Shown in pieces: positions 1 to 12,789 of a DNA stretch of 64,000 nucleotides. Every line of letters starts with the position of its first letter. Positions within the stretch are counted from its first letter, which is position 1. Below the pieces are notes generated by a model. That model was not told the DNA's origin, did no database searches, and was given only the letters and a program-made list of their open reading frames with translations. The position numbers and the translations under genes are program-made. Origin of the DNA: Malus domestica (Eukaryota; Streptophyta; Magnoliopsida; Rosales; Rosaceae); contig NC_091671.1 in assembly GCF_042453785.1 (NCBI RefSeq), forward strand, positions 38,083,001 through 38,147,000, read 5' to 3'.

Positions 1-532
1 AAGCTTTACTGAAACAGAATTACATGCACAAGCGTAAAAGCTGGTAGCACAGAATCATTAGAACGCGGTTGCATGTGTTGTTTGGCATTTGTCCTGAAAC
101 AGTACATGACAATCGTTTCTTTTATCCCCTTTTCGTTGAGGACGGCTTAATGCTTTGAAGTGCGAGGCACTTCTGGACAAAATACATCTCCGGTCCTTGT
201 TTAGAGACTTCTAAGAGTTGACCTTCATTTAACTGTTCTCTATGCATGAGTTTTTGGCCTACGATTTAATGTGGTTATCATAACTTGCACACTTCCATGT
301 TTGGGCTCTAAATTTTGAATGAATAATATGCATATGTGCAGGAGTAACAATACATCATCAAGTCTATCGTTTCTGAATAGTTTCGGCAAGAGCCGTGACC
401 ACGCTCCAAAGTTGTGCTCGAGTAGAGTGAGTTATCGAAACTTTGACACGATCTCAGTTGTAAGAAACTAATTCATAGCCTTGTTTGTATATAGTCATTC
501 ATATAATAAAATCTTACAAAAGAAACCTCATG

Positions 533-655
533 TCAACAACAACAATAACAAAGCCTTACCCCACTAAGTGAGTCGGCTGTACAAAGCCTTATCTCACTAA
601 GTTGGTCAGCTATATGAATTCTAGAACGTCATTGCGTCCGGTTATATTTTGTTTC
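533..655. repeat. short interspersed repeat with CAACAA leader
   Basis: A (CAA)n-like leader is followed by two close versions of caaagcctta(c/t)c(c/t)cacta and then agtcggctgta and tatgaattctagaac. I recognise this string as a common dispersed repeat of plant genomes, but I cannot assign it to a named family. No coding potential. Confidence 0.35.
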
Positions 656-844
656 ATTTTCCAGCTAATATCTCTACAGCTCTAGATCACTCTATGCCCT
701 TGTTTATATTGCATAAGATTCATCAGCCGAATTTCCAAAAATGCAATCCATTCCTGCATCAGAATGTCTCAAATTACAGCTAGCTTGTGCTTTTGGTCAA
801 CAAATTGTAGCTAGTAACAGTCTACCATCACTTTAGGCTGAAAG

Positions 845-940
845 AGAAAATTGTTGGTAAATACTCTAATTTACGGGCTGAGAATTTGAACTCGGGTGCC
901 ATGGGGTTGGGTACACTGTTCTAACTAACTGGCCTTAGTC
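845..940 (-). repeat. tRNA-derived SINE fragment
   Basis: Read on the minus strand, the sequence has an A-box-like block (ccagttagttagaacag, near 936-920) and, about 30 bases on, a B-box-like block (cgagttcaaattc, 894-882). This is the internal pol III promoter layout of a tRNA-related SINE. The mature tRNA folds are not kept, so it is not a tRNA gene. The downstream body and tail are not clear, so the ends are approximate. Confidence 0.45.
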
Positions 941-3210
941 ACAATCGATGAACTGTTTCGACCTTACCTAGGGGTTGATCGAGAAAGGACACCAATTGTT
1001 TTTATGATCCCTTGGCTAATTGAGTTAATGACAGCTTAATTTGGGCATCTATTCATTTGTTTTTTCTTCACAAGGAAGTAATCTCTAGCATCGTACAATT
1101 CTTCAAGTTGGAGAGATATGCCCTGTTTGGGTCCCAAGTGAGTTAAGAGAATTAACCAAGGGATCATTCTGCTAAGAAAAACCCTAGAGACCTCTCGACA
1201 AATGCTCGAATCTAGTGGCCGAAAATTTAGCTAAACGTCTCTTCACACGTTCAAATTTTGGCTACTTTCTAAATCCTTGCAAATGTCAAAGAACCATTTT
1301 GGAAAATGACATGAAAAGTGCCTAGACATTTATTTATTCTTCTTCTAGTGCCAAACCTTCTTCTTTTTGTTAGTCAGCTTGATGGGTTGTTGTAGGGGAC
1401 AAAGGGGGATGCCATTCAATTTCTTCAAAAATTAGGGGAATAGGGGGAAAAGGCAATAAGATAGTTTGTCAATGCTTGGTTTTATTTTTATCCATCCCTT
1501 CCTAGTTTGGGGTGATTGTGTTTTTTTTCTTCTTCAAAACAGTTTCTGATGTGCTATGAGAATAAACAGCTGAAAAAAAGGTAAATGTTTGGTAAACTAT
1601 AGTGCTAAAAGTGCTTTTAGCAAAAAAATAGCGTCTAATGAAAAAACGCTTTTTGAGAAGTATGGTTAGAGCTGATTTTGTTTTCTGTTGTTTTAGACAT
1701 ATGATTTGAAAAAATATATGAAAAAAAACAGTTTTTTTTTTCTTTTACCAAGCACAAGTTAGCTCAACTTTTTTAAGAAATTGCTTTTAAAAAACATTTA
1801 ATCAACCACAAACCAGCCCTAAAGTAACCCAAATCAAGTCACTAGCAATACCATCCAGCATTATTATTTTTCATTTATAAGTGGAGAGATTTGTATGGAA
1901 TGGGTTTGTCGTCATCGCGTCCGGAGCCATGAATACAAGTTCATGTATAATAAGGTGCTCCCTACCTAGCCTTGTACTAGTAGCCTTAGAAGTCATAATG
2001 AATCTGTTCAACTTGCAAGTGATAGGTATCACATTCAACTTTAATAGTTTGACATGTTTGATATCTAATTATGACGGGTCTCATTATATAGCTCTCTCAA
2101 CATCGTTACAAAATCAAAATTAAAAATTGATGAAAGTGTATGAAAAAGGTACGTTGTCCGGCGAATATACCTACCGAACTTTAGGTTCCAACGAACGAAC
2201 TAGACATTAGAATATTTGTGGCGTCGGTGACTTCAAAAATTCAACCAGTTTTATTATTATTTTTTTCTTTTATTTCCATTTTTGGACCACACAGTCGACA
2301 TCAAACAAAAATATTCTTTGTTTTCGTTTTTCTCAGCTGTCAAAATTAAATGATGCAATCCCAATCAATTAAGAAAAATTAAAAAAAAAAAGAATTTGTA
2401 AAATAAATTAGAAAAAGAAAATTATTCGATGAAGTTAAGATTAGGCGGCTCTAATCATATACGATTTAGGATCAAACAAACCGTATTTTTGTTGATTTTA
2501 TCGAGGAGTCATATATTTGGACGGACAATCTCTAAATAAGAGAAATTTCAATATGTCAAGAACACAGAATACTAATTACTAATTGTATTATTATATTATT
2601 TTATCAAACCGTGTCCTCAGTGAACTAAAATTTTTTATCTCAAGAAGGAGGATTAAATCATAAAATACCGGTAAGTCAGTTTAAAAAGAAGGTAAATAAA
2701 CTCCGTAATCAAGCTGGGATTTTTTACCTGACCCATAAATTTACTGCTCTAACCGGCGCGTAAATTTTCCATATATTATTGTCTTCGTTTGATGTTTCTC
2801 TTTCCGAATTCCGATTCTATCCACTCCTCTTTCTTTTGGCTTTCTCGCTATCGTTTGGTACCCAGAACTCTATTTTTCTCTGCTTTTTTTCTTCTTTTTT
2901 CCCATCCGATTTTTTTCTCGATTTGATGTGATTTTTCATCTCCAAGATTTCTGGGCCCGTTTATATTGTTCCAGTTCCTTTGTCAAAGTTTCAATCGAGT
3001 TCTCGGGGGGTTTAAGGAAGTTTTTACGTTGTGAAGTTTTGAGATTTGGCGTCTGTTCGTGTTAAAGTTTTGAACTTGATCAGCACAAAGAAATTTTTGG
3101 TTGGTTTTGATTCATGGGTTGTGTCGAAATCGCATGTTCGTTATTGGGTTTCTTTGTTTTGGGTTTTTGAAGTTCGATTTTTGAGTAAAAGTTGGGGAAG
3201 TCGGTGAAAA

Positions 3211-5530
3211 ATGGAAGTTGAGGGTATTCAGAGGTCGAGAAGTTTGGGTTCCAAGGGGAAGGATGTGGGAGGAGGGGTTGATAAAGAGGTGTTTTTTCGT
3301 GCCGATAAGATCGATTTCAAGAGCTGGGATATCCAGTTGGAGAAGCACTTGAGTAGGGGTTGGGAGAGGGAGAGGGAGGCGAATGCAAAGATGGAAGAGT
3401 GGGAGATTGATTTGGGTAAGTTGGATATAAGACATGTTATTGCTCATGGAACCTATGGCACTGTGTACCGCGGCGCCTATGATGGCCAAGATGTTGCAGG
3501 TACTTTGATTTCGTTTCAATTCAATTTCGATTCTTTTTCTTTGTTGCAATTTTGATGATGTGTAGGATTTGTTTGAATACCCAAGTTTTCCATGTTTGAG
3601 ACTTTAAAACATAGTTTAGTGGTCAATGACTTTCACCAGAAGTGAAATGGAATTGAGAAATTTGACATTTTGTTGAGTTAGTAGACGGTAAGCCATCATC
3701 TGTATTTGTTTTGGTTTAGTATTAAGGGCTTGTTTGGGATTGCTGTAGAAAACCATTCTGCTCATAAGCACTTATGCTAAAAGTGCTATAGCGATCCCAA
3801 ACAGGCCATAGGTATTGACAGGAGGTGCTAGCGATTGCGTATTAGATGGTTAATGAATCTATTAAGAATGGTTTTAGTGTGCTGGAGTCAATCACTTTCA
3901 TCATTATTAGACTCGGGGGGTTTACTTCATTGGAGAAAAAGAATACATGTGACTGTTTGCCTAGGTATATATACAAATTTACAAATACATAAATTATTTT
4001 ATTGAATGTAAGAAAGCAGTGTTATTTGATTGAATAATGAACCCCTAACCGTAGGTTATCCTGTATTTTTCTTGTCAATATTGTTCTCATGGCTTGATGT
4101 ATTCTTGATATTATAGTGAAGATATTGGATTGGGGGGAGGATTGTATTGCCACAGCAGCTGAAACTGCTGCTCTTCGGGCGTCGTTTCAGCAAGAGGTTG
4201 CTGTATGGCATAAGCTTGACCACCCAAATATCCCCAAGGTAAAGTTAATATATATTGGTTCTTCATCTCAGTATGCATAAAGTCACAATAGCTTCAGATG
4301 AAAACTTTGATACCGTTTGCTGCCCTAACAATTTTTTGGTTTTCAGAATATTATCAAATTGTCAATTTCCAGGTTTACGTTTTAGAGATTTATCTACTTA
4401 AACTACAACCATTATATTTGTGACAGTTTGTCGGAGCTTCAATGGGAACTTCCAACCTTAAAATCCCCGTTAAAAACGCATCAAACGATAGCCATAATTC
4501 TCCTCCTTCAAGAGCTTGTTGCGTTGTTGTTGAGTATGTTCCTGGTGGGACGCTGAAGAACTTTTTGATCAGGAATAGAAGAAAGAAACTTGCCTTCAAG
4601 GTTGTGATTCAACTTGCTTTGGATCTCTCCAAAGGGTGAGTTGGGTTCTTTTTTTTTTTTTTTTTTTTTTTGTGCTTGATTTATTTCTGTTTTTTTGTTT
4701 GGGTTTTAAACTAATGGATTTGGTTCTCGGTGTTTCGTTCTCTCAGTTTGAGTTATCTTCACACGAAGAAAATTGTACACCGTGATGTCAAAACGGAAAA
4801 TATGTTGCTTGATACTCATAGAACATTGAAAATTGCTGATTTTGGTGTTGCTCGAGTGGAAGCTCAGAACCCAAGGGACATGACTGGGGAGACTGGTACC
4901 CTTGGGTACATGGCCCCAGAGGTACCTACATCTTTTCATTAATCATTGCCAAATCTAGTTGTAAACGAATTTGACTCGAGTGACATTCTTTTATTTATAG
5001 ACTCCCCTCCCTGCAAATTGGATTAGAATTCTAACATCAAGGTTTTTGTAGGTCCTTGATGGCAAGCCATACAACAGGAAATGTGATGTCTATAGTTTTG
5101 GTATTTGCTTATGGGAAATCTATTGTTGCGACATGCCTTATCCTAATTTAAGTTTTGCTGATGTCTCATCTGCAGTAGTGCGACAGGTTGGTTTGTCGTT
5201 GCACATAATGCTTTAATTGTTTTATGAGATTTTAACTGAATGTAGCAAAACTTGTTCTTCTTTGGCTTTGAAGTTATGTTGTTCACCAAATGTTAGTCCT
5301 AATACTTTATGCTTGGATGGCAGAATTTACGACCAGAAATCCCAAGATGTTGTCCGAGCACATTGGCTAGTGTCATGCGAAAATGCTGGGATGCAAGCCC
5401 GGATAAACGCCCTGAAATGGAAGAGGTTGTGAAACTGTTGTACGCAATAGATACGAGCAAGGGAGGCGGCATGATACCTGAAGACCAGTCAACCGGCTGT
5501 TTCTGTTTCGGCACACCTCGCGGTCCATGA
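3211..5530 (+). CDS. Raf-like (HT1/group C MAPKKK-type) protein kinase
   Basis: Predicted serine/threonine (dual-specificity-type) kinase of the plant Raf-like group C, probably cytosolic and acting in signalling. Six exons join in frame to 378 codons: 3211-3499, 4117-4238, 4427-4635, 4747-4921, 5052-5186, 5324-5530. A 70-residue leader precedes the kinase domain. Visible motifs are the glycine loop GTYGTV (residues 80-85), VK with the ATP lysine at 98, the HRDVKTEN catalytic loop (218-225), DFG (238-240), APE, then YSFGICLWE and the late [12 protein letters not shown] block. No transmembrane segment or signal peptide is visible. The length agrees with this subfamily. The start ATG opens the conserved leader KIDFKSWD and no in-frame ATG lies shortly upstream. 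Intron 1 carries a small foldback MITE. The kinase identity is near certain; the subgroup is from recall of the family. Confidence 0.93.
3727..3807. mobile_element. 81-bp foldback MITE in kinase intron 1
   Basis: The ends ggcttgtttgggattgct and (reverse complement) ggcctgtttgggatcgct match at 16 of 18 positions, so the whole piece can fold into a hairpin. It lies in the first intron of the kinase gene, well away from the splice sites. I see no convincing target duplication, so the superfamily is open (hAT-like is possible). Confidence 0.6.
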
Positions 5531-7328
5531 CCTTCTTTGTTTCGTGTAATATAGCTTTACAGATTGTGCATTGCATATTAAAACCAGTTTACCAGTTCAG
5601 CGCTAGACTGCAGGCAGCTGCAGTCAGTCTTTGAATAATCACTTCTCATCTCTGAATAATGCACAAACAGCGTTTTTGAAAAGCCATATTGTTGTTTGTG
5701 GTTCCTTCTTCATTCTTATTGTAAATTAGTATGGAAATCAAGCTTTTACAGCAATGTCTGGTAGTTTTATTCTGATACTTTTACTGTCATGGTTTGGTAA
5801 TATCTTGATGGGGCAGTTATACTCTAAACAGGACATTCGTTCTTCATTAAATAACAGATTGTCGATATGATATAGATCAGATGTCGATAACATTGGCCGC
5901 TAACATGTCAATAGGATTATGTATCAATGTGTTATCGTACAAAAATTGACATTAACACTGTAAAATCCGTTCAATTAAGAAAGGATAGGCGTCCTGCAAA
6001 GAGAAAACGAAGAATCGATGGGCAATTCTTTCTTGTTTGAAATTAAGAAAAGAAAGAATACTACTAGAAACCCAAAATCAAACTGGTTTCCACTTTTTTG
6101 GTGTGCAATGCATATTTACCTAATGTTCCACTAGAAATCTCAAAGGACAGTTCCACTTGATACGTGTGGGGCTTTAGGGATCTTGGATATGGAAATTTGG
6201 TGGATATCCTTCTGCTATTTGTGGACTTTTAATCACCCCCTTACCATATCCACATGAAGCACACATGCAATTGGCATGAAAATCAACCAACAATAAATAA
6301 TGCACATAATAAGGTACCCCTTTCACATTTGGTAGGGACATTCTTTCAAATTGAACACTAGTATCAACTTACTAACTACTATTACAGTTTAGTGACTCTT
6401 CGCTTGCAATCGAAAGGTCGGTTTGACTAATGTAGACATTGAAGATGTATCATTTTTGTAAGTTTTGATTCCCTTAGAGTTCGTTACCTAATGTGTGATT
6501 GGTCTATTGTGCGGTCTGACCCTATCTCCCCTCCTCTTATATTAGACTTTTCCCATTTCCTCCTTAGAGGAGAGACATGATTTGTTAAAGCCTAAAATAC
6601 ACTATGAAATCCGTCAAAATTCTTCATTTTTTAAAATCCTTTATATCAAACCATGATTGAATACAAGAAACTTTTACACTCTTTTAAAATCATGATTCAA
6701 TACACTCAAATTCTATGGACTTTTATAAACTCCATTAAATCTTAATTAAATACCTTAAAACTTTCATGATTTCATTTAAAATTCTGGTTGAATGTTCTTG
6801 ATCGTTTAAACTCTTTTAATTATTTTAAAATTTTAGTTGAATACACCACTTACCTCTCCATCAAAATTCTTTTCCACAATTGAGGAAAACATTTTACTCC
6901 ACAGTCTTTGGTCTAGTTTATAAATATACTTAGATATTGGGCCTGGGATAAAAAGAAAGTTGAGCCGACATATAATGAGTCAATTATATTTATGAGTGAC
7001 ACATACCAACTAAGAGAGCCGAATTCGAATCCTCTCATTTACAAGTGAGAAAAAATACCACTAAACAAGAGTTTCATTACCATAAAACCTAATTCGCAAA
7101 GCCAACGTTACCCGTGGACATTTTGTTATTGTACGAAACTTGAGGGGTCGAAATGCTAATTTCAAAAAGTAAATTCTTATTTCTTGAGCAACCAAAAAGC
7201 TATAAAGAGCAAAAACAGAGGAGGGAGCCAGGTGTTGGCGGTTTAGTTAGTTTTTCCGGTTTCCTCACAACTACAAATACAAAATTGACCCCACACATTC
7301 AGAGAGCGGTGGTTCTGTTGACGACGGG
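5531..7328. other. intergenic between kinase and HMT
   Basis: Contains the likely 3' UTR of the kinase (to about 5.8 kb) and AT-rich sequence without a credible gene. From 6590 to 6850 several loosely similar segments recur (variants of ttttaaaat and gttgaataca), which look like a degenerate repeat. The last 60 bases before 7329 are the probable leader of the next gene. Confidence 0.45.
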
Positions 7329-9957
7329 ATGGGCAGCAGCAGCAGCGCTAAAACGCCGTCGTTAATGAGGGACTTTCTCAGGCAGGCGGGCGGCATCGCG
7401 GTGGTCGACGGTGGACTTGCCACCGAGCTCGAACGCCACGGTGCTGACCTCAACGATCCTCTCTGGAGCGCCAAATGCCTTCTCACTTCCCCTCACCTCA
7501 TTCGCACGGTACCCTCATCTCTCTCTCTAGAAAATGTAGATATAATTGTTTTGTTTTGTACTCTGACGAGTGTAGCGTATGTGCAGAATAATGGGTTTTT
7601 GCCAAGTTTCAAGTGCTACTTTTGCTGTGAAATTTTCTTATTTTTGACAATTTTGACAATTTTGAGCTTTGTGTTTTTGGAATTAGCATTCGATTTTTGC
7701 TGGGATTTTGGTTTTTGTTTATGAATTTGGACCAAAGTTGTCAGATTTTGTTTGGATCAGAAGGAAACTTGCAATGACCAAGATTAACATGAGAAAACTT
7801 ATTGCTCTGCTTTGATCATGTATTTTAGTGAGGAATGTGACTTCTATAAGCTGATCACAACGTTAATTCGTACATTTCGCTACCACTAAGTTAGGCAGGA
7901 TTGAACATGTGCTTTCTTTTTTGGGTAAAGGATTCAGCTTTTGTTAAGACGAAATCAAAAGAATGGAGATTGATTTAAGTCAATGTAATTCATTTGTAGA
8001 CTTGATTAACTAATAGGACCACATACCGTGTTGTTTTGTTGCGTAATGGAGCAGTTACACATTGAATACCTTGAAGCTGGTGCAGATATCATAATCACAG
8101 CGTCCTATCAGGTAATGCCGGTTACTAATAATGGCTCTCTCAATTTATATTTTTTCGTGAAGCTGAAAGTGTTAGTTGCTATGCAGGCCACCATTCAAGG
8201 TTTCGAGGCCAAAGGATATTCAACAGAAGAGAGTGAAGCCTTGCTTCGGAAAAGTGTTGAAATTGCCCGTGAGGCACGTGATGTGTATTACGACAGATGT
8301 ACTCAATGCTCTTCTGCTGACAGTGCGAATGGTAGAATTCTCAAGCGTAGGCCAATCTTAGTTGCAGCATCTGTGGGGAGCTATGGTGCTTATTTGGCTG
8401 ATGGGTCTGAGTACAGGTGATTCATTTCTGCTAGTAAAAGTCATTGCATCAGCTGTTATTTCCATTGACTTTGGTTCCAAAAACTCGCGTGTAAATAGTT
8501 GCACGCCTTTAACTGAATTGTTGACACAATATGAATAGAATTTTCTCTTAGGGAAATGTACTCCTTTGATCCCAGTGTAAGCTTTGAAAAATGAAGTTAG
8601 ATAGTCCCGCCTGCTGTTATTTGCATGAAAAGGGCATCATTGTCTGAACTTCAAGTGTTCACAAGGATTTATTTATATTCATATTTTTGGTCTGTTCCTT
8701 GGCAGTGGAGATTATGGTGAGGCTATGACGCTAGGAAGATTAAAAGATTTTCATCGGAGAAGGGTCCAGGTCCTAGCAGCATCGGGTCCTGACCTACTTG
8801 CATTTGAAACGGTTCCAAATAAGCTGGAGGCTCAGGTAATGATCGCAAGCTTGTTGATAGCGTTTAGTTTCCTCTTGTCCTTGTTGGTTAAGGAAATCTG
8901 GACAGGCCATAGTTTCGTTATTCTAGGTTTCGTACTAGACTAGCTTACAAATGATCAAACTGTTTAATTAGGTGACTACTGTTTTTGATTGGTCAGTACT
9001 CAAATTTGTGACCGAAAGTGGTGGATATAAAATTCAGAAAATGGGTTAATGCTCAAGAGACGTATAGTAACAGTTAATCATGCTTGGTGTTTATGCAGGC
9101 TTATGCTGAGCTTTTGGAAGAAGAAAATATGCAACTTCCTGCGTGGTTTTCTTTCAACTCTAAAGATGGCATCAATGTTGTTAGTGGTGATTCTCTCCTT
9201 GAATGCGCCTCAGTTGCTGAATCATGCAAGAAAGTCGTTGCAGTTGGAATCAACTGCACCCCCCCTAGATTTATCCATGGACTGTTAACATTAATTACAC
9301 AGGTATGATCATTTAGGATATTTGTATTGCGTTTGAATAAGTTTATGGTCCTTATTTTTATTAAATCATTAAAAAGCTTTAACGGAGATATCTGAGAACT
9401 TTCTGTGATCAACTGTTGGGGCAGCAAATGACACGTCCTACTCATTTTTTATATGCCATATTTTCCATATATATTACGAATTTGTATGATTTCCTGAATA
9501 ATTGCAACATGACCCTGTTTTTCGAGCTCCTGTAGTTAGTTTCATGTTCAATTCCTTCAGGTGGCTACAAAACCAATTATTGTGTACCCAAACAGTGGTG
9601 AAAGCTATGATGCAGATAGAATGATGTGGGTGGTAAGTTAAATTTCTATGGTTGTATCGTGTTTAAGATATAATTATCTGTCAAAATATTGTGGTTATCT
9701 GGAAGATGGAATTAGTGCAGGAAATCTACAGTCATGATATTCTTGTCGAGACACCAACTCTTCTGATACTTTCTTTTCTTTTTTCCGCATTGCAGCAAAA
9801 CACTGGGGTTTCAGATGAAGATTTTGTCTCGTATGTAAACAAATGGTGTGAGGTAGGGGCTTCCCTTGTAGGAGGTTGTTGCAGAACAACCCCAAATACA
9901 ATCAGAGCAATATACAGGACTCTTCCCAATAGGTCAACATCTCCACCTGATCTGTAA
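7329..9957 (+). CDS. HMT: homocysteine S-methyltransferase
   Basis: Transfers a methyl group from S-methylmethionine (or AdoMet) to homocysteine, giving methionine; part of the plant S-methylmethionine cycle, normally cytosolic. Seven exons join in frame to 344 codons: 7329-7508, 8055-8111, 8187-8416, 8706-8835, 9099-9302, 9561-9632, 9796-9957. Family signatures are VVDGGLATELE near the N-terminus, EYLEAGADIIITASYQ, FETVPNKLEA, and the zinc-binding cysteines in GINC (Cys252) and GGCC (Cys319 and Cys320). The length matches plant HMTs (about 325-350 residues). The start lies directly before the conserved (L)MRDFLRQAGG block. All splice junctions are GT-AG and keep the frame. I see no sign of decay. 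Which HMT paralogue it is cannot be decided here. Confidence 0.95.
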
Positions 9958-10428
9958 CCACATTGGCTTTGCGAAGAGAGCAGTCGAGCAAGACTACGAG
10001 AAGGCTTGCACTGAAAAAATCGCTTCCTGTTTGTAACCATCTGTCGAGCAAGACCTGATAGAAGCTGTCCACAGTTTTTTCGTGTCACTTGACACTTCGC
10101 ATCGTTCTTCTGGCTTACTTATGAGGGATCTTTACATGCATGGATTATATCCAAGACCAAGAGTTTTCAGTTGTTTGAATGCAACTGTATGTGCTCAACC
10201 AGATCAGTTTATTTTTCGAACACTCTGACTCCTCTGTACATTATAAGCTAATTTTATTCCAGGCTCTTTCATTCGGATTTCGCAAGAACATGATCAGTTA
10301 TGTAATTAAGATAAGTGGAAGAGATTGTCTTCAACAAACCCAGAAATTCTTCGTCGAAAGCGTCGTTTCATAATCCAGTGGAAGATTATTGACAAATTAC
10401 AAATTACATGTGAAAGTTTTGACTATTT
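9958..10428. other. convergent 3' region
   Basis: Spacer between two genes that point toward each other: the methyltransferase from the left and the minus-strand gene from the right. It probably holds both 3' UTRs. No further gene is supported. Confidence 0.5.
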
Positions 10429-10922
10429 CTATGTATCAAAACCAGAGTAAACACCACTATCCCTCAGCAACCTCTTCTCTTCTTCGACGTAGTTCTTCCC
10501 CCTGCTTGCCTGCCCAAGCTCTCTCTTCCTCTTCTCCTTCTGCGAAAACGACAGGTTTCGCTTATCGCTCCGGGTCAGCGCAGTTTCCAGCTTCTCTCCC
10601 GAGGCCAATGCAGCTCTCGTCTTCTGTCGTTGTTCATAAGATTCTTCTTCTTCCTCGGTTTTCTTGGTTCCGGGCTTGCCGTCCTTACCGTCCTCCCTGC
10701 CGGTAGACCAAGTCCAGTTCGGCTCCTGCTCCGGCGCTTTCGGTGGCGGCACACCCAGCACAGACGGCCCACCCTTGTAGCCATGTTGCTTCAGTGCCTC
10801 AAAGTCCACAACTTTGCTCTTTGGCTTCCCAGATTTCACTGCAGAAATAACAGAGTATGCAGCCAGCTAAAACAAATTCAATACACAGATCACAAAACCC
10901 CAGCCAGTACTTATACAAATAT

Positions 10923-10958
<36 letters not shown>

Positions 10959-11072
10959 ATATGTATATGTACCTTGTGAAGCTGTTTTCTCGGAGGGTGG
11001 TGAATCTGATGACTTCCCAGATGAGGAATCCGAATCTCCTTCCTCGTCACTCCATGGAATTGCCCTCTTCAT
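10429..11072 (-). CDS. small charged conserved-looking protein, function unknown
   Basis: Two exons on the minus strand, 11072-10973 and 10838-10429, join in frame to 169 codons. The N-terminal part is acidic and serine-rich (MKRAIPWSDEEGDSDSSSG). Next comes VVDFEALKQHGYKGGPSVLG, then a proline stretch and NWTWSTGRE. The second half is strongly charged (KKTEEEEESYEQRQKTR, then SFSQKEKRKRELGQASRGK) and ends in VYSGFDT. No membrane segment or signal peptide is visible; the basic clusters suggest a nuclear or nucleolar protein, which is inference. The layout and the clean intron favour a real gene. I do not recognise the family with confidence. The single intron holds a (TA)n/(TG)n microsatellite. 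Confidence 0.75.
10918..10970. repeat. (TA)n/(TG)n microsatellite in an intron
   Basis: Alternating TA followed by TG and TA units, directly inside the 5' splice site of the minus-strand gene's intron. It is likely to vary in length between individuals. Confidence 0.9.
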
Positions 11073-12780
11073 GCTGGGCAAGAATTTGGGTCTGGTTCCT
11101 ACGAATTAGGGTTTCTAGGGGTATGGAAGGTTTGAAATTGATTTACCCCCAAATTTCAAAAGAGGGGTCTAGGTTTAGGATTCCGCAGGTACCTTTTGGT
11201 ACATGGGATAGGAACAGAATGCACTCTATCTTACGTTTGGTGCGCTAAAGACAATGGGATGTGTTGTTCCACGTAACGAAATTTGATTAAATTTTCATTT
11301 CACCTCCCCTTAGAACGACTTATTCCACTCTTGTGGAACACAAAATAATTTTGTGTTTCTTTTTCTCCCAAAAAAAAAAAGCACAAAATTATAAAATTTT
11401 AAGAAAAAAATAGCCCTCATCTTTTTCAATATTTACACCATCCAAATCATAAAACAAACCCTAATCCATCTTCTTTGCCGGTGCATTTCTTTTCCCCGTA
11501 GCCTACCTCCTCATCCTCATCGTCTCCTGTAGCCGTCGACTGCACCCAGCTAGCAGGCATCAGCACGGAGCCACTTATGTCGCGCTGCAGATTGACCCAG
11601 GTCTTTTAATGCGATTGATAGCTTGTTGAATCTTAGTTTTCGACGTTAATCAATGGATAAAAGCTGCTTCTTGTGTGGTAGTGCAGCAAATAATAGATAG
11701 GAAAAAGTCTATACTACCAAATATTCCTCATGCTTTAGATGTATAGGATCTTTTTTTATTCAATTTTTTTGTGTGCATACCAAACATAACACAAAACCTT
11801 TGCTCTGTTCCATCTCGTTCTATTTTGTCAGTATCGTTTGGTATGCAGACGGGATGAGACGGAACGAAATCGGATTGGACGGGACTGGACAGGAAAGGGA
11901 GCAAAGATGCCCTCGGATGGAAATAAGGAGAAAGAAGAAGGAGACGGAGAGGTTATAATTTTGTGTTCCACGGATGTAGAACGAGTCGTTCCAGGGGATG
12001 AGGCGGAACGAAAATTCACCCAAAATTCGTCCCGTGGAACAGCATGTTCCACTCGTTTTAGGCACACCAAACGTGGGACGGAACGCCTCATCTCACTCCG
12101 TTCCGTCCCGTCCACGTACCAAACTGTACCGCAGAGAACAAGAAAATGGGATCGTTCGTAAATTTTGAAGGTTTGGGTCATTCCTACTTGGGTTATGGGC
12201 CTTCTCAAGCCCATTATTCATTTTCAAGCATTGTATGATTTTGACCACTAAACTTTGATGCTTGTTCCAATTTGGTCCTCATTTGCTTTTTCTGTGTCCC
12301 AAGTTGGTTCGTAAACTTTCAAAATATGTCAAATGTTGAAAACGATTAGTGGTAGGCATAGTTCAATTTAGTTGATTCATGTAGTGGAAACATAACTCTT
12401 AAGTTCAATCAATTTTAGTGATGATTAGGAAAGCAACTCTCAAATCAAATTGCCTATTCGATTTCATTGATTTTGAACGATTTTGAGTATAAAACATTTG
12501 TAACTCTGGACGCAAAATTTCATATATGAGTAAATGAATGACACTTAAAACCTAGATGAATTACCGAAATCGCCTTAAAAAAAGTGATCATGTATAGTTC
12601 TATAAACTTTTACAAAAAGAGTACACTTTTATTTCTTAGATCAACTTGGGATGAAAAAAAGGTAGAAGGACCAAAATGAAAGATCTCTATGAATTATGGT
12701 GCAAACATGCAGTTAACCCAAGTTTAATAAAGCCATACGGCGTCGTCTCGGGCGGGAAAGTGGAGTGGAGGGTTCCCAAA
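11073..12780. other. intergenic between the unknown gene and Bud32
   Basis: No protein gene is supported. Besides the MITE at 11829-12131, the part 11187-11345 contains gtaccttttggtacat, gttccacgtaacg and ggaacacaaaat, which resemble pieces of the same MITE and suggest an older broken copy. Translations across these repeats run open for over 100 codons but only because the element is GC-rich. Confidence 0.4.
11829..12131. mobile_element. 303-bp MITE with GTTTGGTA terminal inverted repeats
   Basis: The left end cagtatcgtttggtatgcag and the reverse complement of the right end (cggtacagtttggtacgtgg) match over most positions, and the inverted match continues as gacggga(t/c). The inside also has inverted blocks rich in ggaacg and cgttcc. 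A clear target duplication is not visible, so the superfamily is left open. Confidence 0.6.
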
Positions 12781-12789
12781 TTCGCGGAA

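Larger units (their letters stand above)
1..3210. other. intergenic, upstream of the kinase gene
   Basis: I see no supportable protein gene here. The stretch is AT-rich with many stops in all frames. It contains a tRNA-like SINE (about 845-940), a short interspersed repeat (533-655) and, at about 1560-1825, AT-rich sequence resembling a decayed MITE. The last 400 bases, rich in T and C, are the likely promoter and 5' leader of the kinase gene that starts at 3211. Confidence 0.5.

Noticed and set aside
1881-2123. 80-codon plus-strand frame
   Set aside because: No domain, no neighbours, composition like the AT-rich spacer.
3112-3549. 145-codon minus-strand frame
   Set aside because: It is the antisense shadow of the kinase's first exon, whose plus-strand motifs and splice site are clear.
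11773-12214. Overlapping frames of 80-130 codons on both strands
   Set aside because: They are the MITE at 11829-12131 translated in several frames; no protein similarity.
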